A stretch of DNA of 64,000 bases, taken from Streptomyces griseofuscus (GTDB lineage Bacteria > Actinomycetota > Actinomycetes > Streptomycetales > Streptomycetaceae). Numbering within the stretch: the first letter of the stretch is position 1; every line of letters begins with the position of its first letter. The position numbers and the translations under genes are program-made. Where the stretch lies: NCBI RefSeq assembly GCF_014673495.1, contig NZ_CP051006.1, positions 8,369,001 through 8,433,000 on the forward strand, written 5' to 3'. A model generated the notes under the pieces. The model did no database searches. It saw only the letters and a list, made by a program, of their open reading frames with translations, and was not told the origin of the DNA. Shown one piece after another: positions 33,950 to 44,984 of this stretch.

Positions 33950-36900
33950 GACGGCGCCGCAGCCGCAACGTCATCAGTTCGAACGGCCGCAGACGCACCG
34001 CGATCCGGTCGCCGTCCCGCCGCGGGGCCGCCGCCTCGGGCAGGGGCCGCTCCAGCAGGTCGGTCACCAGGACCTCGGCGACCTCGAACCCGGCGGTCAG
34101 CGTGGCCCGCGCCCGGCCGCCGTGGGCCTCGTGGAAGCGCACCACCACATCGCCGCTGCCGTCGTCGGCCAGCTTCACCGCCGTCACGACCACCGCGTCC
34201 TCGTCCACCGACACCAGCGGCGCGACCTCCCCGGCACCGGTCACCACCCGCTCGGGCACATTGATCCGCCAGCCCTCACGCACCGCGTCGGCGATCCCCG
34301 CGCCCGGCACCAGCGCGTGCCGGAAGCGGTGCACGCCCTGGTCCGTCTCCGGGTCGGGGAAGCGCGGGGCGCGCAGCAGCGACACCCGGACCGTCGTGGT
34401 GGTGCCCCGATCACCGTCGCCCCGGACGGCCCGGGTCACATCATGGCCGTACGTCGAGTCGGTGACGACCGCCACGCCCCAGCCCGGCTCCTCCAGATGG
34501 AGGAAGCGGTGGTTGCACGCCTCGAACCGGGCCGCCTCCCAGGAGGTGTTGGTGTGGGTGGGCCGGTGGAAGTGCCCGAACTGGGTCTCGGACGCGTACC
34601 GTTCGGCGTGCACGTCCAGCGGGAAGGCGAGCTTGAGGAACTTCTCCGTCTCGTGCCAGTCCACCTCGGTGTCCAGCACCAGCCGCCGCTCGCCCGCCGC
34701 CAGCGACAGCACCTGGGTGACCCGGGAGGAACCGAAGGACCGCACGATCCGCACCGATGCGCCGTCCTCGCCCGGCGTGACCGACTCGGCGTCGGTGAGG
34801 TCGGTGACGGTGTTGCGGTAGAACTCGTCCACGTCCCAGGCGTCCCACATGTTCGGGAAATCCGGGTGCAGTTGGAGGAGGTTCGCGGCCCGGCCGGGCG
34901 CGACCGTCTCCCGGTCGCCCTCGATGTCGTACGCCGAGACGACCAGGCCGCGGCCGTCGATCTCGATGCGCAGCAGACCGTTGTCCAGGACGTGCCCGCC
35001 GCCCTCGCGGGGCGCCAGGTGGGTACGGCCTTCGGCGGTGGGGGTGGCGGCGGCGCCGGCCGGTACGCCCGCGCGGGTGTGCGGGGCCGCGTTGAAGACC
35101 AGCGGTGTGCCGCCCTCGCCGGTCAGCGCGCGCTGGGCGGTCTCGATGAACCCGTTCAGTTCCTGAGCGATGCGCCGGTAGGTCGCCCGCGCCTCGCGGT
35201 GCACCCAGGCGATGGAGGAGCCCGGCAGGATGTCGTGGAACTGGTGGAGCAGCACCGTCTTCCAGATCCGGTCCAACTCCTCGTACGGGTAGGGGAGTCC
35301 GGTCCGTACGGCCGCCGTCGCCGCCCACAACTCGGCCTCGCGCAAAAGGTGTTCGCTGCGCCGGTTGCCCTGTTTGGTTCCCGCCTGACTGGTGAGGGTG
35401 GCGCGGTGCAGCTCCAGATACAGCTCGCCGACCCACACGGGCGGCTCGGGGTACTCGGCCTGCGCCTTGTCGAAGAAGGCCCGCGGTGTCTCCCACACCA
35501 CCCGCGCCGAGCCCTCCAGATCACGCAGCCGGGCGGCCTTGGCGACCATCTCGCGGGTGGTGCCGCCGCCCCCGTCGCCCCACCCGGTGGGGGCGAGCGA
35601 GTGCCGGGCGACGCCCTTGTCCTTGAAGTTGCGGGCGGCGTGCGCGATCTCGCTGCCCTTCATCGAACAGTTGTAGGTGTCGACGGGCGGGAAGTGCGTG
35701 AAGACGCGCGTTCCGTCGATGCCCTCCCACTGGAAGGTGTGGTGCGGGAACTTGTTCGTCTGCGACCAGGAGATCTTCTGAGTCAGCAGCCGGGTGGCAC
35801 CCGCCGCCCGGATGATCTGCGGCAGTCCGGCGGCGAAGCCGAAGGTGTCGGGCAGCCAGGCCTCGTCGTTCTCGATGCCGAACTCGTCGAGGAAGAACCG
35901 CTTGCCGTGCACGAACTGCCGGGCCATCGCCTCCGATCCGGGCATGTTGGTGTCCGACTCCACCCACATGCCACCGGCCGGCACGAACCGCCCGTCCGCC
36001 ACCGCCTTCTTCACCCGCGCCCACACCTCGGGCCGGTGCTCCTTGACCCAAGCCCACTGCTGCGCCTGGGACATGGCGAACACGAAGTCCGGTTCGTCCT
36101 CAAGGAGGGCGGTCATGTTGGACGTGGTCCGGGCCACCTTGCGTACGGTCTCGCGCAGCGGCCACAGCCAGGCGGAGTCGATGTGGGCGTGCCCGACGGC
36201 GCTGATCCGGTGCGCGGAGGGCGCGGCGGGCTCGGACAGGACACCGGCGAGCTGTTCGCGGGCGCGGGCCGCGGTGCCGTTCACGTCCTGGAGGTCGACG
36301 GCGTCCAGGGACCGGTCCACGGCGCGCAGGATCTCGTAGCGGCGCGGGGAGTCCACCGGCAGCTCGGCCATCAGCTCGCCGAGCACCTCCAGATCGATCA
36401 CCAGCTGCCACACGGTCTCGTCGAAGACCGCGAGATCCATCCGGGCCAGGGTGTACTGCGGCTCGCTGCCCGCGGTCTCCTTGTCGCCCAACCGCGTGGG
36501 CAGGAAGGGGTGGTAGTCGAGGATGACGGGATTGGAGGCGGCCTCGATGTGCAGCCGCACCTCCTCGCCGCCCGCGACGGGCGCGCCGACGCGCACCCAC
36601 TGGTTGCGCGGGTTGAGGCCCTTCACCGGGGTGCCGTCGGGGCGGTAGACGAGGCCCTCGCACTGGAAGCCGGGCATGTTCTCGTCGAAGCCGAGGTCCA
36701 GGAGTGCCTCCACGGTCCGCCCGGCCCACTCCTCGGGCACGGTGCCGGTCACCCGGAACCAGCTGGTGCCCCAGGGAGCACCCCACCGGGCGCCCACCCG
36801 GATCGGCTCCGGCTCGGCCGCGAGCCCCTCGGCCACCGGCACGGGCTCGCCGGGCGCGTGCCACACCGCGACGTCGAGGGGGACGGAATCGGGGTACACG

Positions 36901-36968
36901 GCGGGGCGGACGCGCTCGTCGAGGACGCGCTTGAGCCGGGCTTCGACCAGACTGCGGTCGTCATGCAT
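33942..36968 (-). CDS. Alpha-mannosidase, glycoside hydrolase family 38
   Basis: 1008 residues. An N-terminal beta-domain precedes the catalytic barrel. The zinc and substrate motif GHAHIDSAWLWP lies near residue 265 and the nucleophile-region motif LPDTFGFAAGLPQI near residue 370. Later, HQFHDILPGSSIAWVH and C-terminal beta-sandwich domains are typical of GH38. No signal peptide is visible, so it should act inside the cell on imported oligosaccharides. ATG at 36968 follows GGAGC. It is the last gene of the glycan operon, 59 nt after the GH85 gene; that gap holds a short GTAGGTC-type direct repeat. Confidence 0.93.
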   Translation of the reverse strand: MHDDRSLVEARLKRVLDERVRPAVYPDSVPLDVAVWHAPGEPVPVAEGLAAEPEPIRVGARWGAPWGTSWFRVTGTVPEEWAGRTVEALLDLGFDENMPGFQCEGLVYRPDGTPVKGLNPRNQWVRVGAPVAGGEEVRLHIEAASNPVILDYHPFLPTRLGDKETAGSEPQYTLARMDLAVFDETVWQLVIDLEVLGELMAELPVDSPRRYEILRAVDRSLDAVDLQDVNGTAARAREQLAGVLSEPAAPSAHRISAVGHAHIDSAWLWPLRETVRKVARTTSNMTALLEDEPDFVFAMSQAQQWAWVKEHRPEVWARVKKAVADGRFVPAGGMWVESDTNMPGSEAMARQFVHGKRFFLDEFGIENDEAWLPDTFGFAAGLPQIIRAAGATRLLTQKISWSQTNKFPHHTFQWEGIDGTRVFTHFPPVDTYNCSMKGSEIAHAARNFKDKGVARHSLAPTGWGDGGGGTTREMVAKAARLRDLEGSARVVWETPRAFFDKAQAEYPEPPVWVGELYLELHRATLTSQAGTKQGNRRSEHLLREAELWAATAAVRTGLPYPYEELDRIWKTVLLHQFHDILPGSSIAWVHREARATYRRIAQELNGFIETAQRALTGEGGTPLVFNAAPHTRAGVPAGAAATPTAEGRTHLAPREGGGHVLDNGLLRIEIDGRGLVVSAYDIEGDRETVAPGRAANLLQLHPDFPNMWDAWDVDEFYRNTVTDLTDAESVTPGEDGASVRIVRSFGSSRVTQVLSLAAGERRLVLDTEVDWHETEKFLKLAFPLDVHAERYASETQFGHFHRPTHTNTSWEAARFEACNHRFLHLEEPGWGVAVVTDSTYGHDVTRAVRGDGDRGTTTTVRVSLLRAPRFPDPETDQGVHRFRHALVPGAGIADAVREGWRINVPERVVTGAGEVAPLVSVDEDAVVVTAVKLADDGSGDVVVRFHEAHGGRARATLTAGFEVAEVLVTDLLERPLPEAAAPRRDGDRIAVRLRPFELMTLRLRRRPR

Positions 36969-37027
36969 ACGGGATGCTCCGTAGGTCGTAGGTCAGGTCG
37001 TAGGTCAGCTGGTGGATCGGCGGTCGG

Positions 37028-39046
37028 TCACCAGGGGTGGGTGACGGTCGAGGGCGCGGACGAGGTGTACAGCTCTCCTACCGCCCGGACCTCGATCCGT
37101 ACGGCGGGCTCGCCCGGCGCCGGTGTCTGGCCGCCGGTGAAGTACGCCCGCTGGCCGGTGCCGCCCAGGAAGCCGCGGGTGCCGTCGGGCAGCACACGGT
37201 GCAGGGTGTAGTGGCGTACCGTGCCGGGCGCCGGATGCTCCCAGGCGAGGCGCAGATCGCCGCCGGACGCGGCGGTCACCCGCAGGCCGGAGGGGGCGGC
37301 CGGGGTGTCGGTGCCGTCGTGGACGGCGAGGCCGCCGAGCCGCCAGCCCACCGGATCGCCGCCGGTGGCGGTGAGCCGGACGCCGAGGGCGTGCACGGTC
37401 CCGGACAGGCCAAAGAGTCGTACGACCGAGGTGCGCCAGCCGTCGCCCGACACGGCCGGCACGGGCAGGTAGGTGTACGGCGGCGCGCCCCCGGCCGCAT
37501 CAGGGTCGGCGGTCGCCACGGCCAGCTCGACGCGGACGGCTCCCGTGTCCGTGCGATGGGTCAGCTCGACGACCGTGTCGGGGCTGATCGGCAGCCGGGT
37601 CGCGTACAGGTCCAGCTCGGCGGGACGGTCGAGCGCGCCGGTCACCAGGACGCTGCTGCCGCCGCGCCAGGCGTCCGCGAAGTCGAAGGCGACGGCGGGC
37701 CGTTGGCCGTCGGTGCGCACCACCCAGCGCCGGGAGGGCAGCCGGTCCTGGAGCCCGAGGTGGTTCCAGGGGCGGTCGGAGACGGCCTGGCCGTCCTCGT
37801 ACCAGCGCAGTCCGTGGCCGGTGTTGAAGACGGTCGCGAACGGCAGCGCGGCGACCGTCGACCGGTCGGCGACGGAGAGGGCCGGGGCCCGCCAGCTGTC
37901 GGCGGTGTCGGGACGGGACGGATCGAGGGAACGGCCGGTCCAGAACCGGTCGTCGGCGGCGTGGAAGTCCTCCGGGGTGTGGCCGGCGGGCAGTTGGCCG
38001 CGGGTCCACTCGGGCCGGTACAGGCCGAGGGAGGCGATGTGCGCGCGGCCGGCGGGCACGATCGCGTCCCAGTCCACCGAGGTGTTCCAGCCACCCGACT
38101 CCACATCGACACCGGCCCACAACGCGTAGCGGTCGCGCCCCAGTTGTACGGCCTTCTGCCCGGAGGCGGCGAGCGAGGACGCGCTCCAGCGGAAGTCGAC
38201 GAACATGTCGTCCGCGGCCTGGAAGAAGGCCTGGTTCTGCCCGTTCAGCGCGCCCTGCCAGCTGACCGAGCCGTTCACGGTCATCGCGTCGTACCAGGTG
38301 ATCCGCTGTCCCGCGGCCGTGGCGAGCCGCTTCAGCTCCTTGACGAAGCCGAGCATGTCGGCGCCGAGGGCGCTGTTGCCGCCGCCTGTCTCGGCGTTGA
38401 CGAACCAGCCGTCGAAGCCGTGGGCCGCTGCGACCGCCACGAGCTGGGCGGCGAGCGGGTATCGACCGGAGGCGTCCTTCCGTACCAGGTCGCGGGTCCA
38501 CTGGAGCTGTCCGCCGTAGGCGGCGGGCGGCAGGAAGACATTGCCGAGGACGGGCACGCCGTGCCGGTGGGCGGCGTCCACGACGGGGGCGTTCGGGGCG
38601 AGGATCAGGCCCTCGCCTGAGGATCCGCCCCAGAACACCAGCTCGTCGATGTACGCCCAGTGGGTGAGGGCGTAGTAGTCGGCGGTGGCCGAGCCCTGGG
38701 ACGGGTTGGACGAGGTGGGCCCGAACGAGACCAGGGACTGGACGCGGGCCTGACCGGCGCGGGCGGTGGTGTTCACCGGGGTCGGGGTGAAGCGGGGCGC
38801 GAGCGGGACGGAGGCCGCGTTGAAGGGGAGATCGGCGTCGGTGGCGGCACGCCAGCTCTTCAGGCTGCGCCAGGTGATGCCGGGCCCCGGGCTGCCGGAG
38901 GGCAGGGAGTCCGGGTACCAGTAGGAGGCGTACGGCTGGAGCGCGGCCGTCGCCTTCGGGGCGGCCTCGGCGGTGCCGGTGGGCAGCGCGGGCAGGAACG
39001 CGGCGGCGGCGCCGGCGAGCAGGACGGTGCGTCTGGTGGGGTTCAC
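37028..39046 (-). CDS. Secreted endo-beta-N-acetylglucosaminidase, glycoside hydrolase family 85
   Basis: 672 residues. The N-terminus NPTRRTVLLAGAAAAFLPAL is a signal, probably Tat-type. The GH85 barrel shows Asn-x-Glu in DGWFVNAETGGG near residue 218, the catalytic pair of this family, with ITWYDAMTVNGSVSWQ following. C-terminal beta-domains include a fibronectin-III-like region (PSGLRVTAASGGDLRLAWEH). The enzyme cuts the GlcNAc-GlcNAc core of N-glycans and frees high-mannose oligosaccharides. The GTG start overlaps the preceding gene stop by 4 nt (GTGA), so translation is coupled. Confidence 0.92.
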   Translation of the reverse strand: MNPTRRTVLLAGAAAAFLPALPTGTAEAAPKATAALQPYASYWYPDSLPSGSPGPGITWRSLKSWRAATDADLPFNAASVPLAPRFTPTPVNTTARAGQARVQSLVSFGPTSSNPSQGSATADYYALTHWAYIDELVFWGGSSGEGLILAPNAPVVDAAHRHGVPVLGNVFLPPAAYGGQLQWTRDLVRKDASGRYPLAAQLVAVAAAHGFDGWFVNAETGGGNSALGADMLGFVKELKRLATAAGQRITWYDAMTVNGSVSWQGALNGQNQAFFQAADDMFVDFRWSASSLAASGQKAVQLGRDRYALWAGVDVESGGWNTSVDWDAIVPAGRAHIASLGLYRPEWTRGQLPAGHTPEDFHAADDRFWTGRSLDPSRPDTADSWRAPALSVADRSTVAALPFATVFNTGHGLRWYEDGQAVSDRPWNHLGLQDRLPSRRWVVRTDGQRPAVAFDFADAWRGGSSVLVTGALDRPAELDLYATRLPISPDTVVELTHRTDTGAVRVELAVATADPDAAGGAPPYTYLPVPAVSGDGWRTSVVRLFGLSGTVHALGVRLTATGGDPVGWRLGGLAVHDGTDTPAAPSGLRVTAASGGDLRLAWEHPAPGTVRHYTLHRVLPDGTRGFLGGTGQRAYFTGGQTPAPGEPAVRIEVRAVGELYTSSAPSTVTHPW

Positions 39047-40299
39047 GAGCGGGTGCCTCCTCGGGGGGTGCGGAGTACCTGGTCGGGGGTGACGACTTCG
39101 GTGAGGGCGCGGGCGGCCAGATGGCCTTGGTCGGCCGCCCGGGTGTCGAGGACGGTGGTGGGGCGGGCGCCGTCGGCGGTCAGCCGGAAGAACGCCTCGA
39201 AGACATCGCCGCCGGGGGCGCAGCGGGAGCGGGCGGCCGGGTCGGCGGGCACGGTGAGGGCGGTGGTGCGCGGAGCGGGCGCGTAGCTGTGGTCGCGGGC
39301 CGCGCGGGACAGCGCGCGGGCGAGGTCCTTGGGGCGGCGGTCGTTGGTCAACAGCCCCAGGCTGTACTCGAGTTCGGGGAAGTCGGCGAGGTCGCGGGAG
39401 ACGTCGTGGGAGCACCACCAGGTGATGCCCCACAGGTCGGGGCAGTCCAGCGCGTTCGCGACGGTGGCCTCGGTGAAGGCGGCGGCGTGCTCGGCGGGGA
39501 CGAGGGGGGCCGGGGCGCCGACCTCCTGGAGCCAGACGGGCCGGTGCGGTTCCTCGGCCCAGGCCTTGCTCAGTTCGATCAGATACGCGGCGTGGTGCTC
39601 GCTGGCCACGGAGGTACGGCCGTGGCGCTGGGCGGTCCCGTTGAAGACCCAGGAGTGGACGGCGGTGAGGGCGCCGCGCCGGGCCGCCTGGGCCGGGGTG
39701 AAGGGCATGTCGTCCTGATACCAGGTGGCGTCGTACTCGGCGTGCAGATGCAGCTTCCCGGGGGCACCCTTCTCGCAGGCCGCGAGCATGCGTTCCAGCC
39801 AGGCGTCGATCTGGTCGGCGGTGGCCCGGTCGGGGTCGGGGTGGGGGCCGGCGGAGAACTGGTTGACCTCGTTGCCGAGGGTCATGCCGAGGAAGTTCGG
39901 CCGGTCGGCGAGGGCGGCGGCGAGGGTGCGCAGATAGGCGGCCTGGCCGTCCAGCACCTCGGGGTCGGTGAAGAGGTTGCGGCGGTGCCAGGTGCGGGTC
40001 CACGCGGGCAGGAAGTCGAAGCTGGACAGGTGCCCTTGCAGACCGTCCACATTGACGTCGAGCCCGCGTTCGCCGGCGGCGTCGACCAGTCGCACCAGAT
40101 CCTCAACGGCGCGCGGGCGGATCAGCGCGCGGTCGGGCTGGAAGTACGGCCACAGCGGGAAGACCCGGATGTGGTCGAGGCCGAGCGCGGAGATGGAGTC
40201 CAGATCGGCGCGTACGGCGTCGAGGTCGAAGTCGAGCCAGTGGTGGAACCACCCCTGGCTCGGGGTGTAGTTGACGCCGAAGCGCACGGCAGCAGGCAT
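39043..40299 (-). CDS. Glycoside hydrolase, GH5-like (mannanase/beta-mannosidase type)
   Basis: 418 residues with a TIM-barrel. The acid/base is in MTLGNEVNQF (about residue 140) and the nucleophile Glu in RPVWLQEVGAP (about residue 255); GITWWCSHDV follows. No signal peptide is visible, so it is probably cytoplasmic. ATG at 40299 has AAGGA upstream. In this operon it may cleave the beta-mannose residue at the core of N-glycans, next to GH85 and GH38; that role is inferred from context. Confidence 0.85.
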   Translation of the reverse strand: MPAAVRFGVNYTPSQGWFHHWLDFDLDAVRADLDSISALGLDHIRVFPLWPYFQPDRALIRPRAVEDLVRLVDAAGERGLDVNVDGLQGHLSSFDFLPAWTRTWHRRNLFTDPEVLDGQAAYLRTLAAALADRPNFLGMTLGNEVNQFSAGPHPDPDRATADQIDAWLERMLAACEKGAPGKLHLHAEYDATWYQDDMPFTPAQAARRGALTAVHSWVFNGTAQRHGRTSVASEHHAAYLIELSKAWAEEPHRPVWLQEVGAPAPLVPAEHAAAFTEATVANALDCPDLWGITWWCSHDVSRDLADFPELEYSLGLLTNDRRPKDLARALSRAARDHSYAPAPRTTALTVPADPAARSRCAPGGDVFEAFFRLTADGARPTTVLDTRAADQGHLAARALTEVVTPDQVLRTPRGGTRS

Positions 40300-40340
40300 A
40301 CGGGGGTCCTTGCGGAAGTGGGGTCGGGAGGGGGCCCGGA

Positions 40341-41245
<905 letters not shown>

Positions 41246-41249
<4 letters not shown>

Positions 41250-42190
41250 GCGTCCTCCCTCCGGTCGGCGCGCAGGACGAGCAGCATCAGGACGACGGTG
41301 ACGGCGAAGACGACCAGGGAGATCGCGGAGGCGTAGCCGACCCGGCCGGTCAGCCCGGTGCCGGTGCGCTGGACGAGCATCACCAGGGTGGTGTCCTCGC
41401 CCGCCGGGCCGCCGCTCGGCGAGGCCAGCAGATACACCTCGGAGAACACCTTGAAGGCGGAGACCGAGGAGAGCGCGGCGACCAGGACCATGGTGGAGCG
41501 GATGGCCGGCACGGTCACGGTGAAGAAGCGGCGGACCGGGCCCGCGCCGTCCACGGCGGCGGCCTCGTGCAGCTCGCGCGGCACGTTGGCGAGCGCCGCC
41601 AGATAGATGATCATGTAGTAGCCGAGGCCCTTCCAGACCGTGACGGCCATCGCGCTGAGCAGGAGCAGCCACTGGTCGCTGAGGAAGCCGACCTTGCCCA
41701 CCCCGATCGTCTCCAGAAGCGAGTTCACCAGCCCGCGCTCGTCCAGCAGCCACACCCAGATCAGGCCCACCACCACGATCGAGGCGACGACCGGGGTGTA
41801 GAAGGCGGACCGGAAGAAGGTGATGCCGGGGATGTTCTTCTGCACCAGCAGGGCGAGCAGCAGCGGCAGGAGCACCAGCGCCGGGACGACACCGACGACG
41901 TACAACGCGCTGTTGCGCAGGCCGATCCAGAACATGTCGTCATGCAGCAGCTCACGGAAGTTGGCGAGGCCGACGAACTGTCCCGGGATCAGGGTGCGGC
42001 GGTCGGTGAAGGCGTTGAACACCGTGGAGACGAACGGGTAGAGGATGAACACGCCGGTGATCAGCAGCCCCGGGGCGGCGAACAGCCATGGGCTGGTGGT
42101 CAGTTGGCGCCGTATCCGGATCGCCGGGCGCCGCTCGGGGCGCCGCGCCGGACGCGACGGGCGCGTCCGGGAGACGGTCGAGGTGGCCAT
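41246..42190 (-). CDS. Carbohydrate ABC transporter permease, MalF type
   Basis: 314 residues with six spans. SPWLFAAPGLLITGVFILYP opens the first, and the EAA loop reads ELHEAAAVDGAGPVRRFFTV (about residues 205-225). It lies 6 nt after the binding-protein gene and pairs with the MalG-type subunit. An Arg/Pro-rich N-terminal tail of about 30 residues is cytoplasmic. Confidence 0.93.
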
Positions 42191-42196
42191 GGTGCG

Positions 42197-43486
42197 CTAT
42201 CCCTGCTGCTTCAGAAGCCGGTCACACGCCGTGACAGCGTTGTCAAGCGCCGCCTTGGGGCTCTGCTTGCCCTGGAGCGCCTTGCCGACCTCGTTGCGCA
42301 GCGCGGTCTTCATCTGGTCGCTGAACAGGACGGGCGTGTAATTGACCGCGTTCTTCAGCGACTTGGCGGCGGCGATGCGCACCCGGGTCTCGTCGGTGCC
42401 GTCCTCCTTGGTGAAGTAGGGGTCGTCCAGGGAGCCGGCGGTGGACGGGAAGATGGCGACCTTCTTGGCGAAGGACATCTGGTGCTCGGCGTCGGTCACG
42501 TAGTGGGCGAAGGCGACGGCCGCGGGCGTGTGCTTCGTCCGGGAGTTCACCATCACGCCCATCACGTACATGTTGACGTGGCCGGTGTTGGTGATCTGGT
42601 CGGTGATGCCGATGTTCTTGTACAGGCTCGGCGCCTGCTTCTTGAAGTTGTCCAGGTCCAGCGCGCTGCCGGGGTTCATGGCGACGGCCTGCGTCAAGAA
42701 CTCCTTCCCGGCCGACTCCGGCGTGGCGTTCAGCGCCTGCGCGTCCAGCCCCTTGGCGTCGTACAACTCCTTGTACTTGGTGAGGAGTTCGACCCCCTTG
42801 GCGTCATTGAAGGTGAAGCCGGTGCCGTCCTTGTTCATCAGGGAGGCGCCGTAGCGGCCGAAGTCCTCGATGGTGGGGATGTTGGCGAGGGTGGCTACCT
42901 TGCCGCCCGACATCCGCGCCATCCGCACCGCGTCGGTGAAGAGCTGGTCGTACGTCTTCGGTGGCTGCTCCGGGTCCAGTCCGGCCTTCTTGAACAGGGC
43001 CTTGTTGTAGAACATCGGGCCGGTGTTCAGATACCAGGGGAAGGCGTACGTGCCGCTCATGCCGGGGACCTGGTGGCTGGCCCAGGCGCCGGCCAGGTAC
43101 TCGCCCTTGTACTTCCCGGCGGCCTTGTCGAGATCCATCGCCAGGCCCGCCTTGGCGAGCGGTGCGACCAGGTCGGGGGAGACGTTGACGACGTCTGGCA
43201 GGGTGCCGCCGGCCGCGTCGGCGCTGATCTTGTCGGCGTAGCCCTCCGCGGGCTGGTCGACCCACTTGACGTGGGTGCCGGGGTACTTCTTCTCGAAGTC
43301 GCCGATCAGACCGTCGAAGTAGTCCTTGAAGTTGGCGCGCAGGTTCCAGGTCTGGAAGGTGATGTCGCCCTCGACCTTGCCGGAGGCGTCCGTCGAGCCG
43401 CCGCCACCACCGCCGGAGCCGCAGGCGCTCAGCGGCAGGACGAGGGCGGTGACGGCGGCGGCGAGTGCTCTGCGGGATATGGGCAC
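42197..43486 (-). CDS. Extracellular sugar-binding lipoprotein of the ABC transporter
   Basis: 429 residues. GTG at 43486 gives the signal ISRRALAAAVTALVLPLSAC with lipobox LSAC, then a Gly-rich linker. The mature part is a cluster 1 solute-binding protein (ITFQTWNLRANFKDYFDGLI, TYAFPWYLNTGPMFYNKALF). It is the first gene of the operon and is preceded by LacI-type operators. The ligand is predicted to be a mannose-rich oligosaccharide from the linked enzymes; this is inference. Confidence 0.92.
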   Translation of the reverse strand: MPISRRALAAAVTALVLPLSACGSGGGGGGSTDASGKVEGDITFQTWNLRANFKDYFDGLIGDFEKKYPGTHVKWVDQPAEGYADKISADAAGGTLPDVVNVSPDLVAPLAKAGLAMDLDKAAGKYKGEYLAGAWASHQVPGMSGTYAFPWYLNTGPMFYNKALFKKAGLDPEQPPKTYDQLFTDAVRMARMSGGKVATLANIPTIEDFGRYGASLMNKDGTGFTFNDAKGVELLTKYKELYDAKGLDAQALNATPESAGKEFLTQAVAMNPGSALDLDNFKKQAPSLYKNIGITDQITNTGHVNMYVMGVMVNSRTKHTPAAVAFAHYVTDAEHQMSFAKKVAIFPSTAGSLDDPYFTKEDGTDETRVRIAAAKSLKNAVNYTPVLFSDQMKTALRNEVGKALQGKQSPKAALDNAVTACDRLLKQQG

Positions 43487-43568
43487 GGTGACACTGCTCC
43501 CTTGCGGCGTCTGCGGCGGGTTTCGGAAAGGACCATGCACGCCGTCTCCGGGGAAAGTCAATGGATTT

Positions 43569-43676
43569 GGAAGCGCTAAAGTCTAAGACGGGGCATTAGT
43601 GCAGGTCAGAGCGGCGACAAGCGGGACTTGTCAGCCGTACTAAAGCGCTTTAGGCTGCTTCCACTCAAGCGCTTTA
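43569..43676. promoter_or_regulatory. Three LacI-family operator boxes
   Basis: CTAAAGCGCTTTAG (43640-43653) is a perfect palindrome. TCAAGCGCTTTAG (43664-43676) and GGAAGCGCTAAAG (43569-43581) are near copies. They lie in the 218-nt gap between the divergent binding-protein and LacI genes and explain control of both by the LacI protein. Confidence 0.85.
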
Positions 43677-43704
43677 GCGATCACTGCCGAGAAAAGAGGC
43701 GAAC

Positions 43705-44751
43705 ATGCCGGCCAAGCGGTCCCCGGCGCGCCGGCCGACGATGAAGGACATCGCGCGCCGCGCCGGTGTCTCGGAGAGCGCCGTCTCCTTCGCCCTCAAC
43801 GGCAGGCCGGGCGTCTCCGAGGTCACCCGAGAGCGGGTGCGCCGGGTCGCCGAGCAACTGGGCTGGCGGCCCAGTACGGCGGCCCGCGCGCTGTCGGGCG
43901 AGGGCGCGGCCACGGTCGGCCTGGTGCTGGCCAGGCCCGCGGACACCCTCGGCGTCGACTCCTTCTTCCTCCAACTCGTCTCCGGCATCCAGGAAGTGCT
44001 GGCGGAACGACACCTGGGGCTCCTGTTCCAGGTGGTGGAGGACGTGCCGGACGAGTGCGCGGTCTACCGCAGATGGTGGGCCGAGCACCGGGTGGACGGC
44101 GTCCTGGTGGTGGACCCGCGCACCGACGACCCGCGCCCGGACCTGCTCGACGAACTCGGCCTGCCCGCCGTGGTGATCGGCGGCGCGCCGGACGAGCGGC
44201 ACTCCGGACTGTCCACGGTGTGGGCCGACGACGCGGGCGCGATGGCGTCGGTGGTGGAGGGTCTGTACGCCCTCGGCCACCGGCGGATCGTGCACATCGC
44301 CGGGCTGTCCGGCCTCGCCCACACCGAGCGGCGGATCCGGACCCTGCGGGCCGAGGCCCGGCGGCGCGGACTGACCGGAGTGGAGTCGATCACCACCGAC
44401 TACTCGGACGCGGAGGGCGCCGCCGTCACCCGCCGCGTCCTGGACTCGGCCGCTCCGCCGACCGCCCTGATCTACGACAATGACGTCATGGCCCTCGCGG
44501 GCGTCGCGACCGCCACCGAACTCGGCTTCTCCGTACCGGCCGACGTGTCGGTGGTGGCCTGGGAGGACTCGGCCCTGTGCCGCATGGTCAGACCATGGCT
44601 GTCGGCCCTGTCCCGGGACACCATGGAGTTCGGCCGCACCGCGGCTTGCGAACTGACCGCACTGCTCGACGGCGGCCCTGCCAGGACGGTCAGGGTGCCG
44701 GTACCCCGGCTGATCGAAAGGGAGAGCACGGGGGCGGCACGCGGGGCGTGA
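43705..44751 (+). CDS. LacI-family repressor of the glycan-utilisation operon
   Basis: 348 residues. The helix-turn-helix MKDIARRAGVSESAVSFALNGRPGVSEVTRERV stands at about residues 13-45, followed by the hinge helix STAARALSG and a periplasmic-binding-protein-like effector domain (LIYDNDVMALAGV). It is divergent from the ABC-glycosidase operon with three palindromic boxes between them. The inducer is probably a mannose-containing saccharide. Confidence 0.93.
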   Translation: MPAKRSPARRPTMKDIARRAGVSESAVSFALNGRPGVSEVTRERVRRVAEQLGWRPSTAARALSGEGAATVGLVLARPADTLGVDSFFLQLVSGIQEVLAERHLGLLFQVVEDVPDECAVYRRWWAEHRVDGVLVVDPRTDDPRPDLLDELGLPAVVIGGAPDERHSGLSTVWADDAGAMASVVEGLYALGHRRIVHIAGLSGLAHTERRIRTLRAEARRRGLTGVESITTDYSDAEGAAVTRRVLDSAAPPTALIYDNDVMALAGVATATELGFSVPADVSVVAWEDSALCRMVRPWLSALSRDTMEFGRTAACELTALLDGGPARTVRVPVPRLIERESTGAARGA

Positions 44752-44796
44752 CTCCTGCGGGGCTGGGGGAGGGCCCACGGCTGGGATCTGATGAGC

Positions 44797-44830
44797 CGTC
44801 ACCTGTCGTCACTTGTCGTCATCTGCCGTC
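44797..44830 (+). repeat. Short 10-bp tandem repeat
   Basis: CGTCACCTGT, CGTCACTTGT and CGTCATCTGC follow one another, then CGTC. They lie in the 233-nt gap between lacI and the hemerythrin gene. No function is evident. Confidence 0.5.
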
Positions 44831-44984
44831 CGCGTCGGCCTTGTTGGTCGGCATGTCGGCTCAATCCCGCTCCCCGCATCCCGCTTGACCTGGGAGAACT
44901 AGGCAAACGGGTCATATCGGGGAATCTCTGGCATGGGTGCGGGTAGCGGGAGGTGAAAGCCACTCCAGTTGGGAGGCGCATCGC

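Noticed and set aside
34122..37211. A 1029-codon plus-strand frame opposite the GH38 gene
   Set aside because: Composition is that of an antisense shadow and the minus strand carries the full alpha-mannosidase.
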